From contig JAMQCK010000068.1 in assembly GCA_024196135.1 (NCBI GenBank), forward strand, positions 37,975-101,974: a DNA stretch of 64,000 nucleotides. The letters are read 5' to 3'. The position numbers were made by a program, and so were the translations under genes. The stretch comes from Pleurotus ostreatus/Saccharomyces cerevisiae fusant (lineage: Eukaryota > Opisthokonta). A model generated the notes under the pieces. It made no database searches. It had not been told where the DNA came from and was given only the letters and a program-made list of their open reading frames with translations. This document shows, piece by piece, positions 13,235 through 24,584 of this stretch (positions are counted from its first letter, which is position 1; the number at the start of each line of letters is the position of its first letter).

Positions 13235-13813
13235 CTAGTCACCCGTCTTGGCGAACCTATACCACTGGGCCTTGTCACCCTCCTGATGCATATACTTGGC
13301 GACCTCGGCGACGAGCTGCGGGGATGGCAGCGCACTGGTGCGACGAGAGGAGTTGTCTGCGAACGCCACTACCGATGCGAGAGTGTTCCCTTCACGGATG
13401 AGGGTTACCAGGCTCGGATTCGCAGCATGCAGGTTGAAGCGGTGAATGCAGTGCCTAGGTATTATGGCGGACAGACTGCATTGCCGCTTTTCCCACCAGG
13501 TCTCGTACTGCTCCTCGGTGAGCCCCGCAGGCGGAGGTCCGAAGTGCTCCTCGTTGAACGCCTTCATTCCTTCCTCCGTGAGCTTGATGCCATAGACCAT
13601 ATGACGCTGACGAGGTCGCGGTTTCTTGCGCGACGAGGCAGTCGGATAAGGGCGTGCGGTGGTCGCCTTGGCGGCTGTTCGAGATTTGACCGTCTCGGGG
13701 GCGGTATCAGGCGCAAACAAGACGTGTTTGGGAGAGGTTTCCGACGTGTAGGGCGCGTCTTTCGCGTCCGCGACGGGAGCGGGAGCAGAGGTGCCTGCAG
13801 TGGTCGATGACAT
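13235..13813 (-). CDS. Small unknown protein, family copy 2
   Basis: This is a paralogue of the gene at 12190-12786, 192 codons in one exon, starting at 13813 (MSSTTAGTSAPAP). After a Pro/Ala/Thr-rich N-terminus and a basic stretch (SSRKKPRPRQR), it has the family block: HMVYGIKLTEEGMKAFN, HFGPPPAGLTEEQYETWW, AIIPRHCIHRFNLH, FADNSSRRTSALPSPQ and VAKYMHQEGDKAQWYRFAK. By eye roughly 60 percent of the block is identical to copy 1, whereas the N-terminal tails barely align. That pattern fits selection on the block only. The function is unknown, and no targeting signal or membrane segment is visible. The ATG aligns with the start of the broken copy 3, which supports this start choice. Confidence 0.73.
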   Translation of the reverse strand: MSSTTAGTSAPAPVADAKDAPYTSETSPKHVLFAPDTAPETVKSRTAAKATTARPYPTASSRKKPRPRQRHMVYGIKLTEEGMKAFNEEHFGPPPAGLTEEQYETWWEKRQCSLSAIIPRHCIHRFNLHAANPSLVTLIREGNTLASVVAFADNSSRRTSALPSPQLVAEVAKYMHQEGDKAQWYRFAKTGD

Positions 13814-14787
13814 TGTCTTGGTCGAGGAAGGGCAGCAGGCTGACCTATATCACGCAAGCGTGGGATCCCGGGCCGGCACCCCGATGGCTGTGACGTGAGC
13901 GTGACACCTAATAATCAGCTTTCGTTGTTTACTAATACTATACAAAAAGCTCCGCCCTCTTCAACCTTGCCTTGCACCTGAGATCATGGGCTGGGCTCGC
14001 GCCCGGGCCCTGGACTCTTGTGACGCGCCTGACCTGACATCTGTCTTTCAAGAACATCATAAAATCATTTCGGGTCAATTACAACAGTAAGGGCGGGAGA
14101 GACCTTTCAAGGCAAGGTAACACGGTTTCTCAGTCGTACTGGCCCGTAGAAGACGCTCATTACCGGTAGCAGCCCGTCCATCCATCATGGTCACCGTCCG
14201 GACCGAACTCTTGCAGGTCGCAGCAGCGTTCAATGCGGAAGGGAGGATCCAGTAAATCGATTCTCCTCATGGCTTAACTCGTGCGCTCACGGTATGCGCA
14301 CATCCACAGCCGCCACGCCACTGTCCATTTATGCTCTCCCTTCAGATCCCTTTGTCCTCCTGTCCCCGAATGTACATCAAGTGGAACTTTGTCCGCGATT
14401 GCTGCGCGCAAGAAGCTTCTTCGCTGGCCTCGGCATTGCATACGTGCTTCTCCCCGAGTCTCGCGCTCCGAACCTGTGCTTATCGTCGAATCTCATCTCC
14501 GATGTGCCTCGGACAGTGAGCCCTATCCCAGATGCCTCTTTCTAGATTCGAAGCCCGCGACATCGATAGCAGGCATGGGCGACGTGCCGCTGCAACCAAC
14601 GTCCACTCATGTGCTCAGGACATTGCACGAACAATGAACATCGCGACTAGTGCTCCCCGTTTGTCGAACAATGATACTCTTTCCTGTGCGCGCCCAGCTT
14701 CCTCCTTCGGCTGACACCTGCCCTGTATATAAGCCTCGATGAACTTGCACGTCCTTCAGCTCATCGTCCTCCCTTCGCACATCACAC
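13814..14787. other. Divergent intergenic region upstream of family copy 2 and the PD-(D/E)XK-like gene
   Basis: This 974-bp region separates the - strand copy 2 from the + strand gene at 14788. It contains a good TATA box at 14726-14733 for the right-hand gene. Several open frames of 60-120 codons on the + strand show no protein-like features and are probably chance. Confidence 0.55.
14726..14733 (+). promoter_or_regulatory. TATA box
   Basis: TATATAAG lies 55-62 bp upstream of the ATG at 14788, a normal spacing for a fungal core promoter with a short leader. Confidence 0.6.
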
Positions 14788-16762
14788 ATGCCACCCAAGC
14801 GATTCGTGACCCAAGCGGGGCACAGAGATGCCATCAGTTGTGCGTCGTCGTACGCGTTCAACAGCGGAAACAAGGAAGCCCCTTGGTACGGCGTCCAGAA
14901 CCGCTATCTCTCCGACCTCCTCTCTCCGAACATGTCCCTTTATCCCCAGTACAGGCTGGACCTTCAGTCGTCCCTGTGGCAAAAGCGAGTGAAGGTCTCT
15001 TCCGCTCCAAATTCTGCAGCCGCCCCGAACCCTGCAGCACCATCGTCGACCCCTCCGTCGATCGCCGCGCCCCCCGCTGCGGCAGAACCCCGGCCGTCGG
15101 CCCACGATTCTCATGCGGCGGGCTCCCCCCAGCCCGGAGATGGCCCCGTTGACCTGCACCTGGATGACAACTCGGATCCTGACGAGTTGGATGCTCTGAC
15201 GGCTGACACGCATTGTACGTACTCACTTCAACTGCGCCAACTGGCATACTGATGTATTGTACGCAGATACGGACGAGGACAGCGAGGCAGAAAAGGCTAG
15301 ATTCGTGGCCATGGTGAAGGTGAACACTGGAGAGGGCGACGGAGAGGTGCAGAGTGACGAGGGCGATGGCGAGGTCGAGGGCGACGCTGAAGCCGAGGCG
15401 GGCGATAGCGGAACTGAGGGCGATGACGAGGCTGAGAGCGACGAGGACGATGAGGGTGAGAAGGGCGTTAAGGGAGGCGACGAGGTCGAGAAAGGCGCGG
15501 AGGGCGTCGACGCACTTGAAGCCAAGAAGGGCGATGGCGTGGATGTGAACGAGGGCGATGGCGCATCAGATAGTTATCAGGAAGAGGGTGAAGTTGAGGA
15601 CGAGGACGAGGACGTTATTGTCGATCTCGAGGTAGCCGCGGCTGCGTCCGATGGCTGTACAGACGACTCTGAGGATGAGGATCCCGAAGATGTATCCGAG
15701 GACGAGGACGCGGGCGGCGATGGTGAGCTCATCATCATCCTCACGAAGTCCGCACTTCACTGATCGCTGATCACTTCTTGCAGTGGAGAATGAGGGCGAT
15801 CAGCAGGATGTCGATGGTGTTGTGGGAGATGGGCAGGAACACGAGGAGCAGCGGGCTACTCAAGAGGACGGTGCGAACGATCTCGAAGGTGCGCCTTAAC
15901 TCGCCCAGTAGCAGGATCGAACGCTTATCCGGTATCAGTCTCTGAAAACGCTCACGCCCCTCCGTCTGCCTCCGAACCCGTACCGCAAGCTCGTGAACTA
16001 AGATCTCGTGCCAATCAAGCGCAAGCGCAGGAAGCCGCTGCCTCTGAGACAGACGCGCCGGGTGCGCTCTATACTCTCGTTCCCCAATCTCGCGTCTGAA
16101 TGATCACCCATCTAGATCCTGGCCAGCCCGCCAATCGGACTGCTCATCAATACACCAGTCCATTCCCTGATGGCAGGTCGGACACGAGCCGAAAGACGCT
16201 GAAGGACAAGAAGGCTATCTCACGGTACCCCGACTTTGCCATCGCACACACCATCAGCGCCAAAATAAGTGCTGCGCCCGTGGGTGGAGAGGATGCTGCA
16301 TTGCATGCCGTCAAGCTCGAGATCCACTGTGGTCGCAAGACGCTGCACCGATGCCTTCTTCTCATCGAAGAGGATAAGCGGGCTCCGAGTCGCAGGACTA
16401 CAGGCCGGGCTCGAGTCCGAGAAACTAATACGCAACTCGCGCAAGCCGCGGTCCAGCTCGTCGAGTATGTCTCCGCATACTTCCATGCCGTGCCACACTC
16501 TCCTGGGGTGATTGGCCGCGTGACTTCCGGTATATATTGGAAGTGGCTCTTCATCACTCGGCGGGAGGTGCCGCAGTACGATCCTGCCAACAAACAGATG
16601 AAGGCGGATAAAGTCAATCAAGACCTGCTGGACAAGTTGGTTACTAAGTACATCGAGGACACTCCCACCAACAACCTCGGTGACAAAGGGTCCGACCTCG
16701 CATTGAACGCGATGCGTAAGCGGTTCTACGAACTTGCTCGAGATTGCGCAAAGTCGCATTGA
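14788..16762 (+). CDS. Hypothetical protein with possible PD-(D/E)XK nuclease-like C-terminal domain
   Basis: Five exons can be joined in phase. Exon 1 is 14788-15214, the first intron is 15215-15266, a second intron follows after GGCGATG near 15722, a third lies near 15892, and a 54-nt intron near 16058 skips a stop codon that would otherwise separate the last exon. The N-terminal half is Ala/Pro-rich, then strongly acidic with repeated EGD and DED units and no predicted fold. The C-terminal 200 residues look globular. They include RYPDFAIAH, then about 35 residues later LLLIEEDKR, then AQAAVQLVEYVSAYF and IYWKWLFITRREVP. The order PD, E-x-K, then Q-x-x-x-Y resembles PD-(D/E)XK nuclease-like domains seen in many agaricomycete hypothetical proteins. 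That reading is inference. The gene sits between copies 2 and 3 of the small family. A TATA box lies 55 bp upstream. Confidence 0.62.
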
Positions 16763-17174
16763 GTACTCGAGTAGAATGAATGCATGTAAACTGTACAGTA
16801 CGACGTCGACTCCCGAAGGCACACCAATTCACAATGATGGAATCATATGATATATTCTATATACCACCAATTGTGTCGTTGGAAAAAACATCAGTGAACG
16901 AATGATTTTCAACGCGACTATGTGATGATTTGGTACGAGCGAAGATCTGGATCAGGGATAACAGAGATGGCATATGGCGATCCATGATCATTCTTTTCCT
17001 CCTGAGAAGCCCAGTTGCACTTCGTGGCTACACACGCCTGTATGAAAGTTGGCGCTGCACGTTCCAAGCACCATCGACGTAAACGTAAGCATTGTGTCGT
17101 GTGTATCGAGGCTTTGAGATGAAAGACCACAATAGGAATCGATGCAGATATCTATCTCACCAGTCGTCATCACC
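16763..17174. other. Spacer between convergent genes
   Basis: This 412-bp AT-richer stretch lies between the 3' ends of the gene at 14788 and the decayed family copy. No gene or structured element was recognised. Confidence 0.5.
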
Positions 17175-17689
17175 CTACTTTGCAAAACTATGCCACCGCG
17201 GCTTGTCGCTCTGATGTATATACCTAGCGACCTCAGCGATACAATCCAGAGGCGCGGGCCTGCCAGTGCGACGAGAACGATTGTTCGCACACGCGACGGC
17301 TGGTACAATGGAATTTCCAGCTGAAACCGCAATGAGTATGCCATGGTACACGTCGTGCGAGTCGAAGCGGTTGATGCAATGCCTTGGGATATCAGCAAAT
17401 AATCTTCCTCGGCGCCGACTCCACCAGGCATGGTGCTCCGTCGGCTCAGGGCCGAGGTGCTCGGCACTGAACGACCTCATGCGTGAGCCAGATAGCGTAG
17501 TACATGCGCCATTTGCTTTACCTGTGCTGGGTAGTAGGCGGCTCGAGACGAGAGCTAATTTTCGCTTTGGTCTTGCGAGCACGCGACGTGTTTGCAGGGG
17601 GCGTAGCGGGAGTACTCGCCTCCACTGCACGAGGCACCGGTCGCGCCCTCTGATGCAGGTGGACGAGATTGGCCTGCTGTCGATGTCAT
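17175..17689 (-). pseudogene. Decayed copy 3 of the small unknown family
   Basis: This is a third relative of the genes at 12190 and 13235, now broken. From an ATG at 17687-17689 the frame matches the start of copy 2 (MTSTAGQSRPPAS) and then runs into a stop. The matching continuation lies in another frame, through a basic stretch, an in-frame stop (TAA after TTQHR) and MYYAIWLTHE. After LTHE the alignment drops about eight bases and shifts frame again into MRSFSAEHLGPEP, and then continues to the end: DIPRHCINRFDSHD, NNRSRRTG, VARYIHQSDKPRWHSFAK and the stop at 17175-17177. At least two frame changes and one internal stop interrupt the conserved block. A spliced reading cannot restore it with standard introns that I can see. 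This is a decay reading from the genome sequence alone. Confidence 0.7.
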
Positions 17690-17908
17690 GGTCGGGAGCA
17701 AGGATGAGATCACGTCCAACGCAAGGACCTTGAAGTCGGGTTCCCGGTCATTGCCGCTCGAGTTCTCATTTAGCCATTAAAGTGTGCCCAAACGAGATAA
17801 AACATGCATTGAAGCGAGGAATCATGTAACGGGTGCATAAGTGACCGTTAGGAGCCACTAATTTGTCGACAGTGAAGATGTATCGCCAAACAGAATGGTC
17901 CAGCGAAC

Positions 17909-20057
17909 TTACGCAACGGTGTACTCCGGGAAAAGCACCACATCGGCGTCGATCTCACATTCCGTATCATTGCCTTCAGGCAGCTGAGCGTCTGTTAGCG
18001 ACGAGCGCGCCAGCTCTGTCGGTTCAGCACTCACCGAGCCTTTCTCGAAATACTGCCTGATGATGTTGCCCGTGCAGATTGACTTCTGCACTAGCGACGA
18101 GTGCCCGTAGCCATTTTGCTTAACAAGAACGGCGTTTGCGTTCCCGAGCTGACTGGCCAGGCTCTCCGCGTTTTTGAAGGCCGTGCCGGGGTCGGCCTGC
18201 GAGCGCAGATGTCGGCCCAAAAGAACCGAGCAGATAGAGGGTACTGACCGCATTGCCCAGGACAAGAACGCGATTCTTCAGCTGGTTATCCCACGGCCCC
18301 GTATAGCGCTCAACCGCCCTCGCAGGCCACGCAAAACAACTGATAACCGCCAAATTCCACCACTTCGGGCCAAACGTCGGCGATACATCCCTGCTCGCCT
18401 CCACAATCGCATCGAAGCTCTCGCGCATCGTCATATTGCCCGCGTCCACGCCGTCGCCGCACCAGATGGCGTGCGCCTCGTACGTGACCTGCGGCTGGTG
18501 CTTAAGCGGGACGAGCTGCTGGGCGAGGGCGTCGGGGACGGTGAGGTTGGCAGAGAGCGCGGCGAGGGACTGGTTGTAGGCGACGGCGATCTTGTCGAAG
18601 GTGGACCAAGTGGGGGGCATGAAGAGGGCGGTGAGGATCTGGTAGCGGAATTCGACGGAGGTGAGGGTCTTGCTGAGGTCGGCGCCGGCTTTGTGGAGGT
18701 CGTGGGCGAGCTGGGAGCGATTGTTAGGTGAGAACTATGAAGGTAGATTTTGGCAACTCACATCCATGTATGACTGCAGGCGCGCCTTGATGTCGGCGCC
18801 CGTCTCATTGTCGTTCTCAAGGAGGTGGCAGCCACCCTTGCCAGCCGCGGCGCAATTGTCGACGAGTCCGGTATAAGTATCCTCGGCAGAAAGAAGGTTG
18901 GCGCCGTAGATCTGCAAATGTGAGGGTGGGACGGGATGCGCATCAGAATGTTTGCGGAAAGCGCAGACTCACGTCCGGCGGGGGCCTGTTGTACCAGAGA
19001 GTGGGATCTGTGCACCAAGATAGTATGTGTAGACGAGGCAGAGACATGCGAAGCTACTCACCTACGCAGGCATCAAGGACAACATGGCCAACGCGATCTG
19101 GGAACACTGCATGCTCAAGTCAGACGCCTCTCGTCTCGGAAAGACCAGTCCAGGCTCACTATTAACGAACGTCGCCCCGACCACAGTCCCGCCCGAAATC
19201 CCCCAGAAATTGATCTCTTGCACGCCAGGCTCCAGATAGTCCGCCAGCGCGACCATATCCCTTACCGTCGCCGCCGTGCCGACATAAGGGAGGATCTTCG
19301 CGCTCTCCGCCTGCATGCAGCGCTCCGCCAGCCCACGAAACTTCCCGTCCATCTCGTCGACGTGGGAGTAGAATTCGTCGACTTGAGACTGTCCGCCGTC
19401 GGTGCTATTCCCATCGGCGTCCGAGTCGGTGAGCTTGCCCCTGATGTCGAGCCCATCCTCCTCCAGCGTGCCCGCGAAGAACTGTGCACTGTCCTCCGCG
19501 CTGTCGAAGCAGGCGGGCGCGCCGGGGGTGGAGTATCCGAGCCCGCCGCGCACGTCCCAGGAGACGACGTCGTAGTGCCCGCTGGTCTCGTCGCTCACGT
19601 TCGCGCCGTAGGTGAAGATGAAGTCGAGGCCGGAGCCGCCGGGGCCGCCTGGGGTGGGTCGCCAGTCAATCAGGGAGTATTGGGCGCAGGTCAGCGACAA
19701 AGGACTCTGCGCAGGAAATCGTGGGGGCGCACCCGGATTCATGAACACCGTGCCCCGGCGCTCCTTGCTTGCCGCGAGCTTGACCACGGCGAGCTTCGCG
19801 GTCCCGACGGAGTCATCGGCCCAGTCCAAGGGGGCTTCAAAGAGGCCACAGGTCGTGTTAAGGCTGTCGCTGGTGTATTTAGCATTGAGTTCGCTGCACG
19901 GGAACCAGTCGATGGTCGAGTTGCGCTGGGTCACGATCAGCGAGGGGTTGGAGGGTATACATTAGCACGCGAGACTCACCTTGGCCAGAGGTACAGTGGA
20001 CGCGCGGCCGAGGGCGATAAGCCCGCCCAGAACGATCTGCGCCGATATGGGAAGCAT
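17909..20057 (-). CDS. Secreted TAP-type alpha/beta hydrolase (tripeptidyl aminopeptidase-like)
   Basis: This is probably a secreted serine peptidase of the TAP family, which trims short peptides from protein N-termini. The start at 20057 gives a signal peptide (MLPISAQIVLGGLIALGRAS) in exon 1, 20057-19980. The next exons carry STIDWFPCSELN, the oxyanion motif NPGGPGGSGLDF (formed across an intron), YDVVSWDVRGGLGYS and a nucleophile elbow WGISGGTVVG near 19180-19210. The C-terminal part supplies VLGNAADPGTAF (Asp, again across an intron) and NGYGHSSL (His), completing a Ser-Asp-His triad. It ends with GQLPEGNDTECEIDADVVLF, matching the TAP C-terminal domain. About seven introns are needed. 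Several N-x-S/T sites fit secretion. Substrate is not predictable from sequence. Confidence 0.85.
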
Positions 20058-22485
20058 CGCGCAGTGCAGTGAGCGAGAGGAGATGAGGATGAATGGACGC
20101 ACACAATCACTGGCCTTTATACATGAAACCCACTCAAACCAGCTTACACTCGGCACTGGCATTTCGCCGCTCTGTCGTCAAGTATTATGCCATTGTTCAA
20201 TGAAGTTTACATCTTCGTAGAGCGGGATGAATCCGGTATCCAGAGTAAAGGTGGGAAATTAGTGGTCGAAGACCCTCGCGCGCAGAGGCGGCAATATGTA
20301 TGACCGAGCCGAATGGATACGCAAGCCAAGGCCTACAAATCTTCGGGCAAATGTGGCGAGAAAGCTGGCTCGGCTTAGATCGTAGCAGCTCGAGACGCGA
20401 CGAGAGGATGGACAGCAAGGGTAGAAGGTAGCTTTGTACGTGGTGTACACACAAGACGGTGCCTGTTGCGTTCTGCAGCTCGTCGCAGCCCCTACTTTCT
20501 GATATATGCGGTGATAGAAGGTTGACGGTCCGATGGCTCGAGCGAATGAAGTCTTGAGCGCCAATTGGAACGGTCGATGAGAGGTGGTCGTCGTGCACAC
20601 ATAGTGGTCAGCTGTGCGCTTTCCGACGGCGACGGGCAATGGATAGGCACCATAGGGCATAGGAGATGAGGGATAGCGAGGGCAGGTTTCGAGCGGGTGG
20701 GCGGCGTCGCGAGTCGCGATCGAGAAACTGGTCTGAGGATTAATTCATGGCAAGCGCGAAGCGAAGGCGCTCTAGAGCATAGGGCGGGATGCTGCGGTGT
20801 GGAATTGGAGGTAAGGAGGGGGAGAACCAAGCGAGAGATGAGGACGGGGGGCCGGGAGTGCTGGAGATGTCGAGCTCAAAGTCGGTGAAGGTAAGGCGTC
20901 CGAGTCGGCGATCTTGGGTCCTTCGCTGACCAGTGAGTATGCTTCCAAGGTCGGACGATATGTCACGCACTAGATATGGCCCATATCACAAGGAAATAAG
21001 GAGGCCGACAAGGACGAGCGGGAGCGGAGGGGGAGGGGGAGCAAGAGAAAGCAGGAAGGGCGTCGAAACTCGAGATCAAGGCGTTATATACTCCGCCAGC
21101 ACCGGCGTCACCGCGCCGTATTCGCGCTTCGCGTTTATGCGATTGGCTGGCATTTGCCGGACGGGAATTGCCGGTGGTGCCGCTTCTGCGAGGTTCAACG
21201 CAAGGCCCTCGTTTATTGAGCACGGGCACAAGGAAATCGGTGGTTTAGGTATCGTACGTCGTGAGTACGCAGGCCAGATACGCAGGCCAGAAGACGTGTC
21301 CTAACGCTTGCCCATACTCACCCACGTGCGGGCGAAAAATCAATCCTTGACGAGCTTGGGTCCACACACAACTGAAGGTGCTGGCAGAGAAGAAGAAGGG
21401 ACCTTTCTCTACGAAGGCATGCTTGGAGGTTTGTCTCAAGCAGAAAGCGATACCGAGTGATTCCTTGAAGTTGCATGGCTCTGAGCATTCGGGTCAAAGA
21501 GCCTTTGTCAATGTCTTGCCCTAAACTATCGACTCGGACTCTTGCCGAGGAGCATACAAGGAGGGCTGACGTCAGGTCATCGTCGCCTGGACAAAAGAAT
21601 AGGTGTACAGCCCTACCGCTCTCAGCTCGCAGCAAGCAGACCACCATCCTTACGCCCTTGAATTTTGACGCGCAACACGATCGAGACGGTGCGCGCGGAA
21701 AATAGGCAGAAGGAACCCCCTCTCGAGCCTCAGGAGAAGCGGAATAGGGTAGGACAACGGCCATGCAAGAGAACGGCGTTTGTCGCTTTGCTGGAGGCAT
21801 TGGCAACGATGGGCCGCGACGGCCGAGTTCGCCCTTGTTGTTCGAGGTCTTGTCGTGCATAATTACCGCGAGTACCATGCAAGCTTCTGCGTGTCAATCA
21901 GTGCTTTCGGATGTGACGCTGGCACAGTATGCCGATTGTGGAAGCGTTGACCGAGCACTTTTGGTCTATGCAAGGCAAGAAGACGACTTCTGTGAACGGG
22001 GAGCATCGGAGACGGTTAATGCTAGATTGGTATGCTATTCGAGGGTGTCGACTCGCCTCAGAGACAAGAACGGTGCAAAGCAAGCAGGGATGCGGAGAAA
22101 TAGCAACGTCGCAAAAAAGCAGTGATCTCAGTTGAGAACAATGCTCTTGATTTATGACAAGTTTATAACCGGTCGATCATCGCTGAACTTTAATGAGAGT
22201 TGTAGTCGGTCAGCTCAGCTTCCTAGTGCGCAGGGACAGAAAAAAAGGATGTGGCCGAAGTCCTTGTGGGCGCATCTGATCAACGAACATGAGGGCAGGA
22301 TACAACGAGGCGGTCCCGCCCCCGACGGCCCCGACCAATACCCCCGAACGGCGATCACCGATCACAACAACGCCGGCTGCACATTTCGGGAACAATGGGC
22401 ATCCCACACACCCACTTTGTGACCCCGACACGCGGCGGTTCCTATCAACGCATATGATGCCGGCAGTCCGGGCCCGCCGATCTCG

Positions 22486-22493
22486 TATATAAG
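22486..22493 (+). promoter_or_regulatory. TATA box
   Basis: TATATAAG lies about 70 bp upstream of the leader intron of the gene at 22806. Confidence 0.55.
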
Positions 22494-22556
22494 ACCGCGC
22501 GCCGTATGCAACGAGTCACCGCACGACCCCCCCGCGTCGATTAATCCTTAGACTCG

Positions 22557-22619
22557 GTAAGTCCGCGTCCTTTGGCACCGACCATCGCAGGACCTGGCAC
22601 TAACGCGTCTTTTTTTCAG
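22557..22619 (+). other. Intron in the 5' untranslated leader
   Basis: A GTAAGT donor at 22557, a branch-like CTAAC at 22600-22604, a T-run and a CAG acceptor at 22617-22619 make a textbook 63-nt intron. It removes an upstream stretch of open frame, leaving ATG 22806 as the natural start. Confidence 0.65.
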
Positions 22620-22805
22620 ACCCACGACACTGACACTCTTAGACTAACGACCCGTGCCGGCCACTTAATCCCTGCGAACGACCCGGATTGCACGACCGCA
22701 CGATCGACACTCGACTTCACCACTATACTTCAACTATCTTTTAAGCTCACGAACACACGCATAACCCACGCCCCTCCCTTCTCATTAACCAGATCTTATC
22801 CCATT

Positions 22806-24584
22806 ATGGCCCCCATTAAGCGATCCTCATCCAAGACTGTCTCCTACCCTATGCCTCTCGCTGCCTCTGCTGGACAGAAGGCGGCCCCGGTCCACACCAC
22901 CTATGCTTCGGTCCACGCCACTCATACAACAGCGCACGACGGCGACGACGTCGTTGACTTCCCACCCAACAAGCAATCCCCCAATGCCACCTCGCACCGC
23001 CTCCTCCGCAAGCGCGGCCGCGATAGCGAGGCGTCCACCCCGGAGGACGAAACACCTCGTTCCCGCCAGCGTACGTCTTCCCTCCTCAGTGGCACCATCC
23101 GCAAGGCGCCCGCCACCATCGCCAGCGTCCTCTCCGCCGTCCGCCCGCGCAGCAACTCCAAGTCCAAGGAGAATGTGCCCGCCACCCGCCCCCGCGAGAC
23201 CGCGCGCCCCGTCAGCGACTTCCTCCTCCCCAAGCCCGAGGTCAGCGCCCCGCCGCCGCGCTCGCGCCGCGGCTCGGACGCCTCGATGTGGTCCCTAGAG
23301 ACCGTGCACGACGATCAACAGACGCGCAGGCGGCGCGCGGACTCTGACGTGTCCATCAGCACGCTGCGCGGCGTGGCGAGGCCCCGTGCGCCCACGCCGC
23401 AGACGATGAGCCCCTCGCGCTCGCCGCGGACGGCGCGCCCTGACGACACCCTGCGCGCGGGGACGCCGTGCCCTCCTGAGCGCGCGACGCCGCAGCCGAC
23501 GCTCAAGCGCGTCCGCGGATCCATCTCGGATAGGGATGCGTCGGACACCGATTCGGACGACGCAAAGAACAAGCGCGTCCGGGTGAAGCGTGACGCCGCC
23601 TTCGAGCGGCGCAGGCGCGACTCGGATGCCTCAACTGCGTCCGACGACAGCGCATATCTTGCATTTGGCGCTCCGGTGACGCCGACGCGCCCCGCGGGAT
23701 TCGAGAAGGCGCGCAAGACGGCGCCTTTGCCGGAGCGCAATGCGCGCCCCAAGCCCACCATCACGACGGAGACGCCCCGTCGCAGATCGGCTGAAGAGCC
23801 TCGTCGCAGGGTGTCTGAGGAGCCAGAGGCCCGTCGTAGGTCCTCTGAGGAGTCAACTCCTCGCAGAAGGTCGTCCGAGGAGCCAGAGGTGTCGCCTCTT
23901 GCACGCTCCACGACTTCTTCAAGCACTGCGTCCCCGAGGAGGAGCCTGGAGAGCGAGCCCACGCGCTTCCGGGACGCTCACGACCTTGTTCATCTTACCG
24001 CGTCCGACTACAACATGGATATCGTCTTCCTGCGGGCTCCCATCTTCGAAGAATGGGACGTCAGCGAGGAGTAAGTCATTGCAACTTGTTGAAATACTCA
24101 CCAATACTAACATCTACTCAGGGACGAGATCAGCGTCGAGTCCGCCTTCCACCTCACCCTCAAGGACGAGGAGCGCTGGCTGACCACCGGCCTCGCCCCA
24201 CCCGACATCAAGCACATCGACATCCGCTGCTACAGCAAGACGCACGGCTCCCGCAGCGAGCTCTCCAAGCGCTGGACCTGCCGCCCCACAGGGTACAAGC
24301 TCTACGACTGCCGCATGCACGACGGCATCATGGTCGACTCCGACTGGCGGCGCACGAACCTGTACGACCCCGAGCACCCAGCGCCGCTCCCCTGGCAGAA
24401 CGTGCGCGGGTGGGCGAAGCCGGTCATTGTGAGCTTCCCGGCGAGCTGGTTTGTGCGCGGGCAGTCGCGGGTGTTTGTGCTGGATGTGGTGACGAGCTTT
24501 GGGCACGGGAAGGAGGAGGTCCTCCGCGCGAAGGCGGATATCACGGTCGGCAACCTCAAGTGGGAGACCGTCAAGAGTGCTTGA
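22806..24584 (+). CDS. Hypothetical Arg/Ser-rich protein with conserved C-terminal domain
   Basis: I do not recognise the family. The start is placed at ATG 22806 (MAPIKRSSSKTVSYP); the frame is open further upstream but lies over a likely leader intron. The first 400 residues are disordered and basic, rich in R, S, P and E, with many potential SP and RxxS phosphorylation sites. They include four imperfect copies of RRRSSEE between about 23775 and 23890. One short intron near 24071-24120 follows WDVSEE. The last 170 residues look folded and Trp-rich: LTLKDEERWLTTGLAPPDIK, KRWTCRPTGYKLYDCRMHDG, VIVSFPASWFVRGQSRVFVL, ending WETVKSA at 24584. The disordered basic tail plus a beta-rich domain could suit a nuclear or scaffold protein, but this is speculation. 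Confidence 0.72.

Larger units (their letters stand above)
20058..22805. other. Long gene-poor region
   Basis: This 2.75-kb stretch is the longest without a recognisable gene. Open frames up to 186 codons occur (for example 21318-21878 on - strand) but lack family resemblance or plausible composition. A 12-nt unit close to acgcaggccaga repeats in tandem at about 21269-21294. The right end holds the promoter and leader of the gene at 22806, with a TATA box at 22486-22493 and a leader intron at 22557-22619. Confidence 0.55.

Noticed and set aside
14281..14637. 118-codon + strand frame upstream of the nuclease-like gene
   Set aside because: Two other frames are open over the same stretch with equal quality, and it lies in a promoter region.
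16097..16102. Reading 16100-16762 as a separate gene starting at ATG 16100
   Set aside because: A 54-nt intron with correct phase skips the stop just before this ATG and joins the upstream exons, giving one continuous model.
21318..21878. 186-codon - strand frame in the gene-poor region
   Set aside because: No family resemblance, many Cys and Arg scattered, and no supporting splice or promoter signals; compatible with chance in GC-rich DNA.
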